NCBI RefSeq assembly: GCF_029167625.1
Contig: NZ_CP119145.1
Coordinates: forward strand, 1,178,001 to 1,242,000
Source of the DNA: Streptomyces sp. AM 4-1-1
GTDB lineage: Bacteria > Actinomycetota > Actinomycetes > Streptomycetales > Streptomycetaceae
Length of the DNA: 64,000 nt
Direction of reading: 5' to 3'
Shown in pieces: positions 1-8,417 of this stretch (the first letter of the stretch is position 1; each line of letters starts with the position of its first letter). Position numbers and translations under genes: made by a program. Under the pieces are notes generated by a model. It saw nothing but the letters and a program-made list of their open reading frames with translations. It searched no databases and was not told the origin of the DNA.

Positions 1-49
1 CGGGGATGCCCGCGTCCCCAGCCCGGACATGCCGCAGCCCCGGACATGC

Positions 50-90
50 CGCCGCGGCCGGACACACTGCCCAGGTGTCCGGCCGCGGCG
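50..90 (-). terminator. Hairpin terminator of the GlsB-type gene
   Basis: A perfect 16-bp inverted repeat (50-65 with 75-90) surrounds a 9-nt loop. It lies about 20 bp beyond the stop codon of the minus-strand gene ending at 112. There is no T-run, as is usual for Streptomyces terminators. Confidence 0.7.
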
Positions 91-111
91 CGTTCTTGGG
101 CCGTTGTCGGC

Positions 112-387
112 TCAGGACCTCTGTTTGTGTCCCCGGATCGACGCCCAGAGCGAGTCTCCGACACCGACCACGACGACGGCGCCGATCAGCTGGAGCAGAT
201 GACGGATCCAGTCGATGCCCTTGGTGTCGTTGACACCGAGCCAGGTCGCCACGGCGTTGCCGAGAACGCTGCCGATGATGCCGAACACGGTCGTCAGCCA
301 GAGCGGGATGTTCTGCTTGCCCGGCAGGATCGCCTTGGCGATCAGACCGAGCACCAGACCCACGATGATCGCCCACAACCAGCTCAT
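112..387 (-). CDS. GlsB/YeaQ/YmgE family stress-response membrane protein
   Basis: A 91-residue integral membrane protein of the transglycosylase-associated/GlsB family, named for stress induction; its biochemical role is unknown. Three hydrophobic segments (about residues 3-23, 31-50 and 62-82) carry the family Gly pattern, with LGLIAKAILPGK after the first helix and GIIGSVLGN in the second. The ATG at 387 is chosen because a full GAGGAGG ribosome site (about 391-397) sits just upstream; a longer open frame reaches 639 but the extra part has no membrane-protein character. It is monocistronic, with a strong hairpin after its stop. The neighbouring DUF3099 gene is divergently transcribed. Confidence 0.88.
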   Translation of the reverse strand: MSWLWAIIVGLVLGLIAKAILPGKQNIPLWLTTVFGIIGSVLGNAVATWLGVNDTKGIDWIRHLLQLIGAVVVVGVGDSLWASIRGHKQRS

Positions 388-601
388 GTCGCCTCCTCGT
401 GCGGCGCGGTATGCGCGTGCCCGGCCCAGTCTGGTCCGGGGGACGATACGGCGCATGCCGGGCAGGGCCGTCCGTGCGAAACCCGGCCCGGCCCGTACGG
501 CGACGGGCGCCCCGCTCTCGTGCCCGGCGGACGGCGGGCGTACCGTGGTGGCGGTCCGGTCCGGGGAGAGTCCGGCATGGCGATCGGGTGGTGGAACAGT
601 G

Positions 602-976
602 ATGCGGAAGCAGAGCGGCACGGAGGTCTTCCGGATCACGGGAGCCCGCCAGGGACTGGCCGAGGACGTGCGCGGCAGACAGCGGCGCTATGTGATCTCG
701 ATGTCCGTGCGGACGGTGGCGGTTGTCCTGGCGACCACGCTGTGGAACGTCGAGCGGCCGGTGGCGATCGTGGCGCTCGCGCTGGGCCTGCTCCTGCCGT
801 ACGTGGCCGTGGTCATCGCCAACGCGGGCCGGGAGAACGCCCCTTCACTGCCGTCGACGTTCGTCCCCACGCCGATGCGACCGGTGCTCGACGGGGCCCC
901 TGTGACGGGCGCGGCGGAATCAGGTCCGGAACCGGGGGCTCCCGGCCGGCCGGGCCGTCCGCACGAGCACGGGTGA
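602..976 (+). CDS. DUF3099 domain membrane protein
   Basis: A 124-residue protein of the actinobacterial DUF3099 family, function unknown. The N-terminus (FRITGARQGLAEDVRGRQRRY) is the conserved cytoplasmic part. Two adjacent hydrophobic stretches (about residues 34-50 and 53-75, ending YVAVVIANAGRENAP) form a helical hairpin. The tail is Pro/Gly-rich and ends in HEHG. The start could be ATG 602 or the in-frame GTG at 599. It is divergent from the GlsB-type gene and probably shares the 388-598 promoter interval. Identity rests on recalled family motifs. Confidence 0.85.
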   Translation: MRKQSGTEVFRITGARQGLAEDVRGRQRRYVISMSVRTVAVVLATTLWNVERPVAIVALALGLLLPYVAVVIANAGRENAPSLPSTFVPTPMRPVLDGAPVTGAAESGPEPGAPGRPGRPHEHG

Positions 977-1096
977 GCCGACGCCCCGCCAAGGCTCAAG
1001 AAAAGCTCAGATCAATCATGAAGTTCCGGTGCACCACACCCCGGTCCCCGTGACATACTTCGTAAGCGCTCCGCATCCCCCGTCGGAGCGACGGAC

Positions 1097-1134
1097 CGAC
1101 GCCGGGCAGCTCCCCCCGTGGCTGCTCGGCGTCG
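1097..1134 (+). terminator. Strong hairpin between DUF3099 and the small Cys protein
   Basis: A 14-bp stem with one G-U pair (1097-1110 with 1121-1134) has a 10-nt loop. It lies 120 bp after the DUF3099 stop and 100 bp before the next start. It is probably the DUF3099 terminator, but could instead be a leader structure of the downstream gene. Nothing else is recognised in 977-1233. Confidence 0.5.
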
Positions 1135-1233
1135 CCCATTTCCCGGCAGGGGGCCGTCAGTTCACCGGCCTCCTCGGCCGGCTTCCCGCGGCCGGCCCGA
1201 GGGGTGCCCCGTGCCCCCCTTAGGGTTGAGTCC

Positions 1234-1497
1234 GTGAACTTCCCCGATTTCCCCGGCTTCCCCGGTCCTCCGGCCGACGACCTCGCCGCGCCCGTCTGTT
1301 CCGCGAAGGGCTGCCGCACGGCCGCGGTGTGGGTGCTGGCCTGGAACAATCCGAAACTGCACACCCCGGAGCGCCGCAAGACCTGGCTGGCCTGTGACGA
1401 ACACCGGGAGCATCTTTCCTCTTTCCTCGGCGTACGGGGTTTCCTCAAGGACGTCGTGGCGCTGGAGGAGTGGGAGGCACCGGCGGCGGAGGACTGA
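1234..1497 (+). CDS. Small Cys-containing conserved protein, function unknown
   Basis: An 87-residue soluble protein starting at GTG 1234, with a purine-rich AGGGTTGAG just upstream; an in-frame ATG at 1204 would add ten residues. The core is CSAKGCRTAAVWVLAWNNPKLH, then RRKTWLACDEHREHLSSFLGVRGF. The Cys/His spacing (CxxxxC about 24-29, later CDEH) suggests a small metal-binding or zinc-ribbon-like fold. Streptomyces homologues are often labelled acetone carboxylase, but the protein is far too short for that and the label looks spurious. It converges with moaA, whose stop is 25 bp away. Confidence 0.8.
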   Translation: MNFPDFPGFPGPPADDLAAPVCSAKGCRTAAVWVLAWNNPKLHTPERRKTWLACDEHREHLSSFLGVRGFLKDVVALEEWEAPAAED

Positions 1498-1522
1498 GCC
1501 CGCCCCGGACGGCGGCCGGGGG

Positions 1523-2512
1523 TCAGCCTCCGATCGCTGACATCGGGCGGTCCGGCTGGAGGAACGCCGGATCGTCGAGACCGGACCCGGCCTTCTTGCC
1601 CCACATCGCGGTCCGCCAGAGGCCGGCGATCTCCTCGTCGGACGCACCGGAACGCAGCGCGGCGCGCAGATCGGTCTCCTCCCGGGCGAACAGACAGGTG
1701 CGCACCTGGCCGTCGGCCGTCAGCCGGGTCCGGTCGCAGGCCGCGCAGAACGGGCGGGTGACGGAGCCGATGACCCCGACGCGGTGCGGGCCGCCGTCGA
1801 CGAGCCAGCGCTCGGCGGGGGCGGAGCCGCGTTCGTCCTCGTCCTCGGCGGTGAGCGTGAAGCGCGTGCGCAGTGACCGGAGTATGTCGTCGGCGGTGAT
1901 CATGCCGTCGCGCTTCCATCCGTGCTGCGCGTCGAGCGGCATCTGCTCGATGAAGCGCAGCTCGTAGGCGTGCGCCACCGCCCAGGCGAGCAGTTCGGGC
2001 GCCTCGTCGTCGTTGAGCCCCGGCATCAGTACGGAGTTCACCTTGACCGGGGTGAGGCCCGCGGCGGAGGCGGCTTCCAGGCCGTCCAGGACGTCCCCGT
2101 GACGGTTGCGGCGGGTGAGGGTCCTGAAGACGTCGGGGCGCAGGGTGTCCAGGGAGACGTTGACCCGGTCGAGGCCCGCGGCCCTGAGGGCGGCGGCGGT
2201 GCGTGCCAGGCCGATGCCGTTCGTGGTGAGGGACATCCGGGGGCGCGGGGCCAGGGCCGCGCAGCGCTCGACGACGGAGACCAGTCCGGGGCGCAGCAGG
2301 GGCTCACCGCCGGTGAAGCGGACCTGGGTGACCCCGAGGCGGGTGACGGCGATCCCGATGAGCCGGACGATCTCGTCGTCGCTCAGCAGGTCGGGTTTGG
2401 CCAGCCACTGCAGGCCCTCCTCGGGCATGCAGTAGGTGCACCGCAGGTTGCACCGGTCGGTCAGTGAGACACGCAGGTCCGTGGCGACCCGGCCGTAGGT
2501 GTCGATGAGCAC
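1523..2512 (-). CDS. moaA: GTP 3',8-cyclase MoaA (molybdenum cofactor biosynthesis)
   Basis: A 329-residue radical-SAM enzyme that converts GTP to 3',8-cyclo-GTP, the first committed step of molybdopterin synthesis. The SAM-cluster motif CNLRCTYC is at residues 21-28, FTGGEPLLRP follows as the SAM-binding loop, and the C-terminal cluster ligands are CAACDRTRLTADGQVRTC. The essential C-terminal Gly-Gly is present (MSAIGG). The length is normal. The start is GTG 2512 with GGAGG about 8 bases upstream. No other moa gene is adjacent. Two strong hairpins separate it from the acetate symporter, so it likely has its own promoter within 2513-2615. Confidence 0.96.
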   Translation of the reverse strand: MLIDTYGRVATDLRVSLTDRCNLRCTYCMPEEGLQWLAKPDLLSDDEIVRLIGIAVTRLGVTQVRFTGGEPLLRPGLVSVVERCAALAPRPRMSLTTNGIGLARTAAALRAAGLDRVNVSLDTLRPDVFRTLTRRNRHGDVLDGLEAASAAGLTPVKVNSVLMPGLNDDEAPELLAWAVAHAYELRFIEQMPLDAQHGWKRDGMITADDILRSLRTRFTLTAEDEDERGSAPAERWLVDGGPHRVGVIGSVTRPFCAACDRTRLTADGQVRTCLFAREETDLRAALRSGASDEEIAGLWRTAMWGKKAGSGLDDPAFLQPDRPMSAIGG

Positions 2513-2615
2513 GATGGGCCTCCTCCCCGAGTGATGGCTCCGGTGACGGAGCCGACTTCTCCGAGACTACGCGAGAGCGCTGACATCGGCGGGGGCCGTT
2601 CGGCGCGGGGAGCGG

Positions 2616-2651
2616 CGAGGCCGCGTCGCAGGGGTCTGCGACGCGGCCTCG
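2616..2651 (-). terminator. Perfect 15-bp hairpin upstream of moaA
   Basis: 2616-2630 pairs perfectly with 2637-2651 around a 6-nt GGGGTC loop. It lies on the transcript leaving the acetate symporter, about 105 bp before the moaA start, and is probably a second terminator insulating moaA. Confidence 0.6.
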
Positions 2652-2717
2652 GCCGTGGGGCGGACGCGGGGCGGCCACGGCACGGCCGTGGGGCTCCGGT
2701 CGGTGCGCCAGGTCGGC

Positions 2718-2762
2718 GCACCGGCCTCAGTACGCTCCCCGGCGGCGCGCTGAGGCCGGTGC
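2718..2762 (-). terminator. Terminator hairpin of the acetate symporter operon
   Basis: 2718-2730 pairs perfectly (13 bp) with 2750-2762, with a 19-nt loop, 44 bp beyond the symporter stop. An overlapping alternative hairpin (2702-2709 with 2715-2722) competes for 2718-2722, so the two cannot form together. Confidence 0.6.
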
Positions 2763-2805
2763 TCCGGATGCTCCCGGGCCGGTGCTTCCGGTCAGCGCGC
2801 CCCGG

Positions 2806-4446
2806 TCAGTGCGCCCCGGTGCCCGTGAGCGACTTGACCTCCAGCTCGGCGTACTTGCCGGTGTCCGGCTCCTCCTTGGACAGGAGGGTGCCGAGCCAGC
2901 CGAGCAGGAAGCCCAGCGGGATCGAGATCAGGCCGGGGTTCTCCAGCGGGAACCACGCGAAGTCGGCGTCGGGGAACATCGAGCTGGCCTTCCCGGAGAC
3001 GACCGGCGAGAACAGCACCAGGAGGACCGACGAGGCGAGGCCGCCGTAGATCGACCAGAGGGCTCCCTGGGTGGTGAACCGCTTCCAGAAGAGGCTGTAG
3101 AGGATGGTCGGCAGGTTCGCCGAGGCGGCGACCGCGAAGGCGAGGGCGACGAGTCCGGCCACGTTCAGGTCCCGGGCGAGGGCGCCGAGGGCGATGGAGA
3201 CGATGCCGATGGCGACGGTGGCCCACTTCGCGGCACGTACTTCTTCCTTCTCGGTGGCCTTGCCCCGGCGGATGACGTTGGCGTAGATGTCGTGCGCGAA
3301 GGACGACGAGGACGCCAGGGTGAGTCCGGCGACGACGGCCAGGATGGTGGCGAAGGCGACGGCGGAGATCACCGCGAGCAGGACGGCGCCGCCGGTGGAG
3401 CCGGAGCCGCCGCCGATCTCCAGGGCGGCCAGCGGGGCGGCGGTGTTGCCGGCCGGATTGGACGCCTTGATCTCGTCCGGCTTGAGCAGGGCCGCGGCCC
3501 CGAAGCCGAGCACGATGGTCATCAGATAGAAGGCACCGATGATGCCGATGGCCCAGTTGACGGACTTCCGGGCGGCCTTGGCGGTCGGGACGGTGTAGAA
3601 GCGGATCAGGATGTGCGGAAGTCCGGCCGTACCGAGGACCAGGGCGATGCCGAGCGAGATGAAGTCCAGCTTCGACTTGCCGGTGGCGCCGTACTTCAGT
3701 CCGGGCTCCAGGAACGCCTTGCCGTGGCCACTGTTGTCCGCGGCGCTGCCGAGCAGGTCGGAGATGTTGAAGTGGAACTTCAGCAGGATCAGGAAGGTGA
3801 TGAGCAGAGTGCCCGCGATGAGCAGGACCGCCTTCACCATCTGCACCCAGGTGGTGCCCTTCATGCCGCCGATGGTGACGTACACGATCATCAGCAGGCC
3901 GACCAGGGCGACGATGGCGATCTTGCCGCCGTCGCTGGTGATGCCGAGGAGCAGCGAGACCAGGACGCCCGCGCCGGCCATCTGCGCCAGCAGGTAGAAG
4001 ATCGACACCACGATGGTGGAGGCGCCGGCGGCGGTGCGGACGGGGCGCTGGCGCATCCGGTACGCGAGTACGTCGCCCATCGTGTAGCGGCCGGAGTTGC
4101 GCAGCGGTTCGGCGACGAGCAGCAGGGCGACGAGCCAGGCGACGAGGAAGCCGATGGAGTACAGGAAGCCGTCGTAGCCGAAGAGCGCGATGGCGCCCGC
4201 GATACCGAGGAAGGAGGCGGCGGACATGTAGTCGCCGGAGACCGCGAGACCGTTCTGGAAGGCGGTGAACTGCCGCCCGCCGGCGTAGAAGTCGGACGCG
4301 CTCTTGGTCTGCCGGCCCGCCCACACGGTGATGAACAGGGTCGCGACGACGAAGCAGGCGAACAGGGTGATGATCAGGGTCCGGTGCTCGCTCGCCCCGT
4401 CGGCGGCGAGCAGGACCGTGGGGTGTGCGACGTGGGCGGCGCTCAT
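2806..4446 (-). CDS. actP: Cation/acetate symporter, sodium:solute symporter family
   Basis: A 546-residue multi-spanning membrane transporter, expected to couple uptake of acetate or other short monocarboxylates to Na+ or H+. The N-terminus shows DFYAGGRQFTAFQNGLAVSGDYMSAASFLG, typical of the ActP/SSS branch. GTAGLPHILIRFYTVPTAKAARKS lies mid-protein, followed by further helices and a hydrophilic tail. Its ATG overlaps the stop of the upstream DUF485 gene by 4 nt (4443-4446), implying translational coupling. The pairing with DUF485 is the standard actP-yjcH arrangement. Substrate is inferred from family; other carboxylates such as pyruvate or propionate are possible. Confidence 0.9.
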   Translation of the reverse strand: MSAAHVAHPTVLLAADGASEHRTLIITLFACFVVATLFITVWAGRQTKSASDFYAGGRQFTAFQNGLAVSGDYMSAASFLGIAGAIALFGYDGFLYSIGFLVAWLVALLLVAEPLRNSGRYTMGDVLAYRMRQRPVRTAAGASTIVVSIFYLLAQMAGAGVLVSLLLGITSDGGKIAIVALVGLLMIVYVTIGGMKGTTWVQMVKAVLLIAGTLLITFLILLKFHFNISDLLGSAADNSGHGKAFLEPGLKYGATGKSKLDFISLGIALVLGTAGLPHILIRFYTVPTAKAARKSVNWAIGIIGAFYLMTIVLGFGAAALLKPDEIKASNPAGNTAAPLAALEIGGGSGSTGGAVLLAVISAVAFATILAVVAGLTLASSSSFAHDIYANVIRRGKATEKEEVRAAKWATVAIGIVSIALGALARDLNVAGLVALAFAVAASANLPTILYSLFWKRFTTQGALWSIYGGLASSVLLVLFSPVVSGKASSMFPDADFAWFPLENPGLISIPLGFLLGWLGTLLSKEEPDTGKYAELEVKSLTGTGAH

Positions 4447-4811
4447 GCGTCGGCCTCCATACGGGACTTGATCGCTGCGGCCTTGGGGTCGAGCCGGTTC
4501 GTCGCGTGCCGCGAGTAGAACCAGGCGATGAGGAAGGTGGTCAGGAACTGGGCGAGGCCGAGGACCAGCGCGACGTTGATGTTGCCGACGACCTCGGTGC
4601 CCATGAATCCGCCCGCGTAGCTGGACAGCAGCACGTACAGCAGATACCAGAGGATGAAGGCGATGGTCAGCGGAAAGGCGAACGACCGGTGCGCGCGGCG
4701 CAGTTCGGCGAACTCGGCGCTGTTCTGCGCCTCGACGAACGCTTCGGTCGTGGGTTGGACGGGGCCGGTGTCCTTCCGGCCCTCGGGCTGCGGCGGTGCG
4801 TCGGTGGCCAC
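4443..4811 (-). CDS. DUF485 membrane partner of the acetate symporter
   Basis: A 122-residue YjcH-like protein. A hydrophilic N-terminus (about 45 residues) precedes two transmembrane helices (about residues 46-66 and 80-100, FLTTFLIAWFYSRHATNRLDP). DUF485 proteins are encoded next to ActP-type symporters and probably assist them; the mechanism is unknown. The start is GTG 4811 with GAGGAGA upstream (about 4817-4823). It is the first gene of a two-gene operon, its stop overlapping the symporter ATG. The 4812-5107 interval to the divergent protease gene must hold promoters for both directions. Confidence 0.9.
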   Translation of the reverse strand: MATDAPPQPEGRKDTGPVQPTTEAFVEAQNSAEFAELRRAHRSFAFPLTIAFILWYLLYVLLSSYAGGFMGTEVVGNINVALVLGLAQFLTTFLIAWFYSRHATNRLDPKAAAIKSRMEADA

Positions 4812-5055
4812 GGGGTCTCCTCGCGGGGCGGGTTCTGGTGGTGACGGGGACGGTTCCGGCCGGGGGCGGGGGCCTCGGCCGGGGACGGCGGGATGCCTCC
4901 TTCGTTCAACGGCACGGAGGGCGCGCGGATGTGGTTCACCGCCGGCCGGACTTCTTGCCGGGGGCCACGGGAGGGCCCCGTCGGCCGAGGTCGTTTCCGG
5001 TCAACTCATTGAAGGGGTGGGGAGGATCGGCGATAGTTTCGCTCGTCATGTACTC

Positions 5056-5080
5056 GACCGGACACGTCCTGTGTCCGGTC
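5056..5080. promoter_or_regulatory. Perfect 10-bp inverted repeat upstream of the subtilase gene
   Basis: GACCGGACAC (5056-5065) and GTGTCCGGTC (5071-5080) flank a 5-nt GTCCT spacer. It ends 27 bases before the protease ATG. It could be a repressor operator overlapping the promoter, or a 5' UTR hairpin. No known regulator motif is recognised. Confidence 0.5.
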
Positions 5081-5107
5081 GGCCGACACGGATGAAGTGG
5101 ACACCCC

Positions 5108-6640
5108 ATGGCTCATCTGAGAACCGGGCGTACGCGCACACTCGCGCTGCCCGCCGGACTGGCACTCACCGTCGCGCTCGGCTTCCTGCCGACGGGCGCC
5201 GCGTCGGCCGCGCCGACGGGCGGGCCGCCCGTCGCCACGGCCGACGGGCCGGAGTTGTCGTACGTCGTGAACGCGAGGGGCAGCGGCCGCTCCGCCGTCG
5301 ACCGGGTGCGGAAGGAGATATCCCGGGCCGGTGGCACGGTGGTGACCGGCTACGACCGGATAGGCGTCGTCGTCGCCCACTCACGGAACCCGGACTTCGC
5401 GAAGACACTCCGCCGGTCGCGGGAGGTCGTGTCCGCGGGGGCCACCCGTACCAACCCGATCGTGCCGCAGGCGACCACGGACATCGGTGTGGAGCAGCCG
5501 CTCACCGCCACGCAGGCCAAGGCCGCGGCGGCGGGCGCGCGGGCGGGCCAGGACCCGCTGGAGCCGTTGCAGTGGGACCTGCCGGCGATCAAGGCGGACA
5601 AGGCGCACGAGAAGTCGCTCGGCAGCCGGAACGTGACGGTCGCGGTCATCGACACGGGCGTCGACGACACCCACCCCGATCTGGCGCCGAACTTCGACCG
5701 CCGGGCATCGGCCAACTGCGTGACCGGAGCGCCCGACACCACGGCGGGCGGCTGGCGGCCGGCCCCCGGGGAGAGCGACCACGGCACGCATGTCGCGGGC
5801 ACCATAGCCGCCGCGAAGAACGGCATCGGGGTGACCGGGGTCGCCCCGGGCGTGAAGGTCGCCGGTATCAAGGTGGCGAACCCGGACGGGTTCTTCTACA
5901 CCGAGTCCATCGTCTGCGGCTTCGTCTGGGCCGCGGACCACGGCGCCGACGTCACCAACAACAGCTATTACACCGACCCGTGGAAGTTCAACTGCAAGAA
6001 CGACCCCGACCAGGGCGCCCTGGTCGAGGCGGTCGGCCGGGCCGCCCGCTACGCGGAGCGCAAGGGCGTGGTGAACGTCGCCGCGGCGGGCAACGACAAC
6101 ACCGATCTCCACTCCCGGGCGATCGAGGACCCGTCCAGCCCGAACGACTCGACCACCGTGCCGCGGACGATCGACCCGCGTGTCTGCCTGGACATCCCGG
6201 CGATGCTGCCGGGCGTCGTGACCGTCTCGGCGACGGGTGCCAAGGGCCTGAAGGCGTCGTACTCCAACTACGGCGACGGGGTCATCGACGTCGCGGCCCC
6301 GGGTGGCGACTCGACCGTCTACCAGACCCCCGAGCCGCCCGCCACGAACGGACTGATCCTGTCGACGCTGCCGGGCGGCGGCTACGGCTACAAGGCCGGT
6401 ACGTCGATGGCGTCCCCGCATGTCGCGGGCGTCGTGGCGCTCATCAAGTCGAGGCACCCGTACGCGTCGGCGGCCACGGTCAAGGCGCTGCTGACGGCCC
6501 AGGCCGACCGCACCGCCTGCGGTGACCCGTACGACATCAACGGCGACGGCAAGATCGACGCGGTGTGCGAGGGCGGCCGGAGCGGCAACGGCTTCTACGG
6601 GGCCGGTGTGGTGGACGCGCTGAACGCGGTCCGCAGGTAG
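5108..6640 (+). CDS. Secreted S8 family serine peptidase (subtilisin-like)
   Basis: A 510-residue exported subtilase. A signal peptide spans roughly residues 1-34 (positively charged start, hydrophobic ALPAGLALTVALGFL, AxA-type site at AASAA). A propeptide follows, then the catalytic domain from about residue 150. The triad is visible: Asp182 in VIDTGVDD, His225 in HGTHVAGT and Ser433 in GTSMASP, with the oxyanion Asn in AAAGNDN. The C-terminal region contains DINGDGKIDAV, a calcium-loop-like segment. It is predicted to degrade extracellular protein. It is monocistronic: divergent from the symporter operon and followed by a 16-bp terminator. The ribosome site before ATG 5108 is weak (GATGAAG). 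Confidence 0.94.
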   Translation: MAHLRTGRTRTLALPAGLALTVALGFLPTGAASAAPTGGPPVATADGPELSYVVNARGSGRSAVDRVRKEISRAGGTVVTGYDRIGVVVAHSRNPDFAKTLRRSREVVSAGATRTNPIVPQATTDIGVEQPLTATQAKAAAAGARAGQDPLEPLQWDLPAIKADKAHEKSLGSRNVTVAVIDTGVDDTHPDLAPNFDRRASANCVTGAPDTTAGGWRPAPGESDHGTHVAGTIAAAKNGIGVTGVAPGVKVAGIKVANPDGFFYTESIVCGFVWAADHGADVTNNSYYTDPWKFNCKNDPDQGALVEAVGRAARYAERKGVVNVAAAGNDNTDLHSRAIEDPSSPNDSTTVPRTIDPRVCLDIPAMLPGVVTVSATGAKGLKASYSNYGDGVIDVAAPGGDSTVYQTPEPPATNGLILSTLPGGGYGYKAGTSMASPHVAGVVALIKSRHPYASAATVKALLTAQADRTACGDPYDINGDGKIDAVCEGGRSGNGFYGAGVVDALNAVRR

Positions 6641-7023
6641 GCAGGGGACGCGAGGCCCGAGAGGTCCAGGACCGTCGGCGGGCCCGGAGGCGGTTCCACC
6701 GGGCCCGCCGACGGCTCTTCCGTGACGCCCGGGTGCGCGCGCCGGGCGGCTCTCCCGAACGGTCCCGCCCGGCCCGGCACTCCGCCGCCGCGGGTCCCGG
6801 GGCGGTCGTACCGGCCGGCTCCGGGACCTCCCGGCCCGGGGGGCCGCCCTGGGCCCGGTCCGCCCGGCATCCGTCCGCCCGCGCCGCAACGGCCCGTCCG
6901 GGGAGACGTGTTCGGCCTCCGTGCCCGTCCGGGACCCTCGCACCGGCGGGCCGGAACCCGCCCTCGCGTTCCGTCGTCGAGGGGGACGGCGGCCGGAGCT
7001 GTCAGTGCGGGCCCGTATCCTCT
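6641..7023. other. Gene-free interval
   Basis: 383 bases of very GC-rich sequence between the protease and the exonuclease. Apart from the terminator at 6672-6714 and presumably the exonuclease promoter, nothing recognisable is seen; open frames here have non-coding composition. Confidence 0.6.
6672..6714 (+). terminator. Terminator of the S8 peptidase gene
   Basis: A perfect 16-bp stem (6672-6687 with 6699-6714) has an 11-nt loop, 32 bp after the stop codon. The rest of the 6641-7023 interval shows no gene or recognisable site. Confidence 0.8.
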
Positions 7024-7998
7024 GTGACCATGCTCGACGACCGCCAGACCGCAGCAGCACCGTGGCCGACCGCCTACCCGCAGGGGTACGCGGTCGTCGA
7101 CGTGGAGACCACCGGACTCGCCCGCGACGACCGGATAGTGTCCGCTGCCGTCTACCGCCTGGACGCGCGGGGCGACGTCGAGGACCACTGGTACACCCTG
7201 GTCAATCCGGAGCGGGACCCGGGCCCCGTCTGGATCCACGGGCTGACCAGCGACGTCCTTGAGGGTGCCCCGCTCTTCCCGGAGGTCGCCGCCGAGCTGT
7301 CCGCACGGCTCGACGGCCGGGTCCTGGTCGCGCACAACGCCGTCTTCGACTGGTCGATGCTCGCCCGGGAGTACGCGCGGGCGGACGCCACCGCCCCGGT
7401 GCGGCAGCGGCTGTGCACGATCGCGCTCTCCAAGGAGCTGCGGCTGCCGCTGCCCAACCACAAGCTGGAGTCGCTGGCCGCGCACTTCGGTGTCGTGCAG
7501 CGGCACGCGCACCACGCGCTCGACGACGCGCGGGTGCTGGCGGAGGCGTTCCGGCCCAGCCTCCACGCGGCGGCGCGCGACGGGGTGCGGCTGCCGCTGC
7601 TGGAGTGCCGCCCGCTGACCGAGTGGGCGCGGTCGCCCGCCACCCCGGGCATCGGCCGTCAGATGTCCTACGGACAGGGCAGCTGGCGCCCGTCGCGCAA
7701 ACGGCCGCCCTGCCCGTACCCGAACCCGGGACGGTACGAACGGGACAAACCCCTCGTGCAGGGCATGCGGGTGGCGTTCTCCGGGGACACCTCCGTCGAC
7801 CGCGAACTGCTGGAGGACCGTGCCGTGGAGGCCGGGCTGCACGTGGCGACCAGCGTCTCCCGGCTGACCAGCCTGCTCGTCACCAACGACCCGGACGCGG
7901 CCACTTCGAAGACGGTGAAGGCGAAGTCGTTCGGCACGCCGATCCTGGACGAGGGCGCCTTCGCCCAGTTGCTGCGGGACGTGGCACCGGCCCGGTGA
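7024..7998 (+). CDS. DEDDh 3'-5' exonuclease (DNA polymerase III epsilon-like) with BRCT-like C-terminus
   Basis: A 324-residue (or 322 from ATG 7030) protein. The RNase T/DnaQ-type domain (about residues 20-180) carries all DEDDh motifs: VVDVETTGL (Asp and Glu), HNAVFDWSML (Asp), and HHALDDAR (His and Asp). It should be a Mg2+-dependent 3'-5' exonuclease for DNA repair or proofreading rather than the replicase subunit itself. The C-terminal 90 residues (GMRVAFSGDT.., SVSRLTSLLVTNDPDAATSKTVKAKSFGTPIL) match a BRCT fold, as found in ligases. GTG 7024 and ATG 7030 are both possible; neither has a clear ribosome site. Single gene. Confidence 0.9.
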   Translation: MTMLDDRQTAAAPWPTAYPQGYAVVDVETTGLARDDRIVSAAVYRLDARGDVEDHWYTLVNPERDPGPVWIHGLTSDVLEGAPLFPEVAAELSARLDGRVLVAHNAVFDWSMLAREYARADATAPVRQRLCTIALSKELRLPLPNHKLESLAAHFGVVQRHAHHALDDARVLAEAFRPSLHAAARDGVRLPLLECRPLTEWARSPATPGIGRQMSYGQGSWRPSRKRPPCPYPNPGRYERDKPLVQGMRVAFSGDTSVDRELLEDRAVEAGLHVATSVSRLTSLLVTNDPDAATSKTVKAKSFGTPILDEGAFAQLLRDVAPAR

Positions 7999-8088
7999 CC
8001 GACGCGGGACCGGCATCGGAGTGAACCGGACGCGACTCGCCCGTCAGCCGCTCGCCCGCCGCCGCCCCCGCGTCCCACCCTGTGGCGC

Positions 8089-8322
8089 ATGGCACGTTGC
8101 GAGGTATGCGGAAACGACTACGGCATGTCGTTCGAGGTGCACGCGCAGGGCGCGGTGCACGTCTTCGACTGCTTCTCCTGCGCCATTCACCGCATGGCGC
8201 CCATCTGTGAACACTGCCGGGTCCAGGTCATCGGGCAGGGCGTGGAGGTCGAGGGGCACTGGTTCTGCGGCGCGCACTGCGCCCGCGCCGAGGGGAAGCC
8301 GGGCATCGTCGACCGGGTGTGA
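8089..8322 (+). CDS. Small cysteine-rich zinc-ribbon protein
   Basis: A 77-residue soluble protein with eight cysteines and several histidines in metal-binding spacing: CEVC near the N-terminus, DCFSCAIH, ICEHC, and HWFCGAHC. At least two Zn2+ sites are expected. Homologues are common in Streptomyces as hypothetical or metallothionein-like proteins; no biochemical function is known to me. The start is ATG 8089; the preceding ribosome site is poor. It lies between the exonuclease and SURF1 genes on the same strand with 90-95 bp gaps, so an operon is possible but not compelling. Confidence 0.82.
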   Translation: MARCEVCGNDYGMSFEVHAQGAVHVFDCFSCAIHRMAPICEHCRVQVIGQGVEVEGHWFCGAHCARAEGKPGIVDRV

Positions 8323-8417
8323 GCGGCCGGCCCCGGGGCGGCGTTCCGACGGCATTCCGGGCCGCCCCGCCCACCCCCTCCGTGCCGCGACCCGTGCCGC
8401 GGTTGTACCGTCATGGG

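Noticed and set aside
1018..1053. Eleven-codon ORF (MKFRCTTPRSP) upstream of the small Cys protein
   Set aside because: No ribosome site and no relation to a downstream regulatory element, so it cannot be supported.
1234..1497. Acetone carboxylase label for the small Cys protein
   Set aside because: Acetone carboxylase subunits are much larger or carry different motifs; 87 residues with a Cys/His pattern do not fit.
2782..4518. 578-codon plus-strand frame opposite the acetate symporter
   Set aside because: It is the antisense shadow of the symporter and encodes Gly/Asp/Glu/Arg-rich repeats with no domain.
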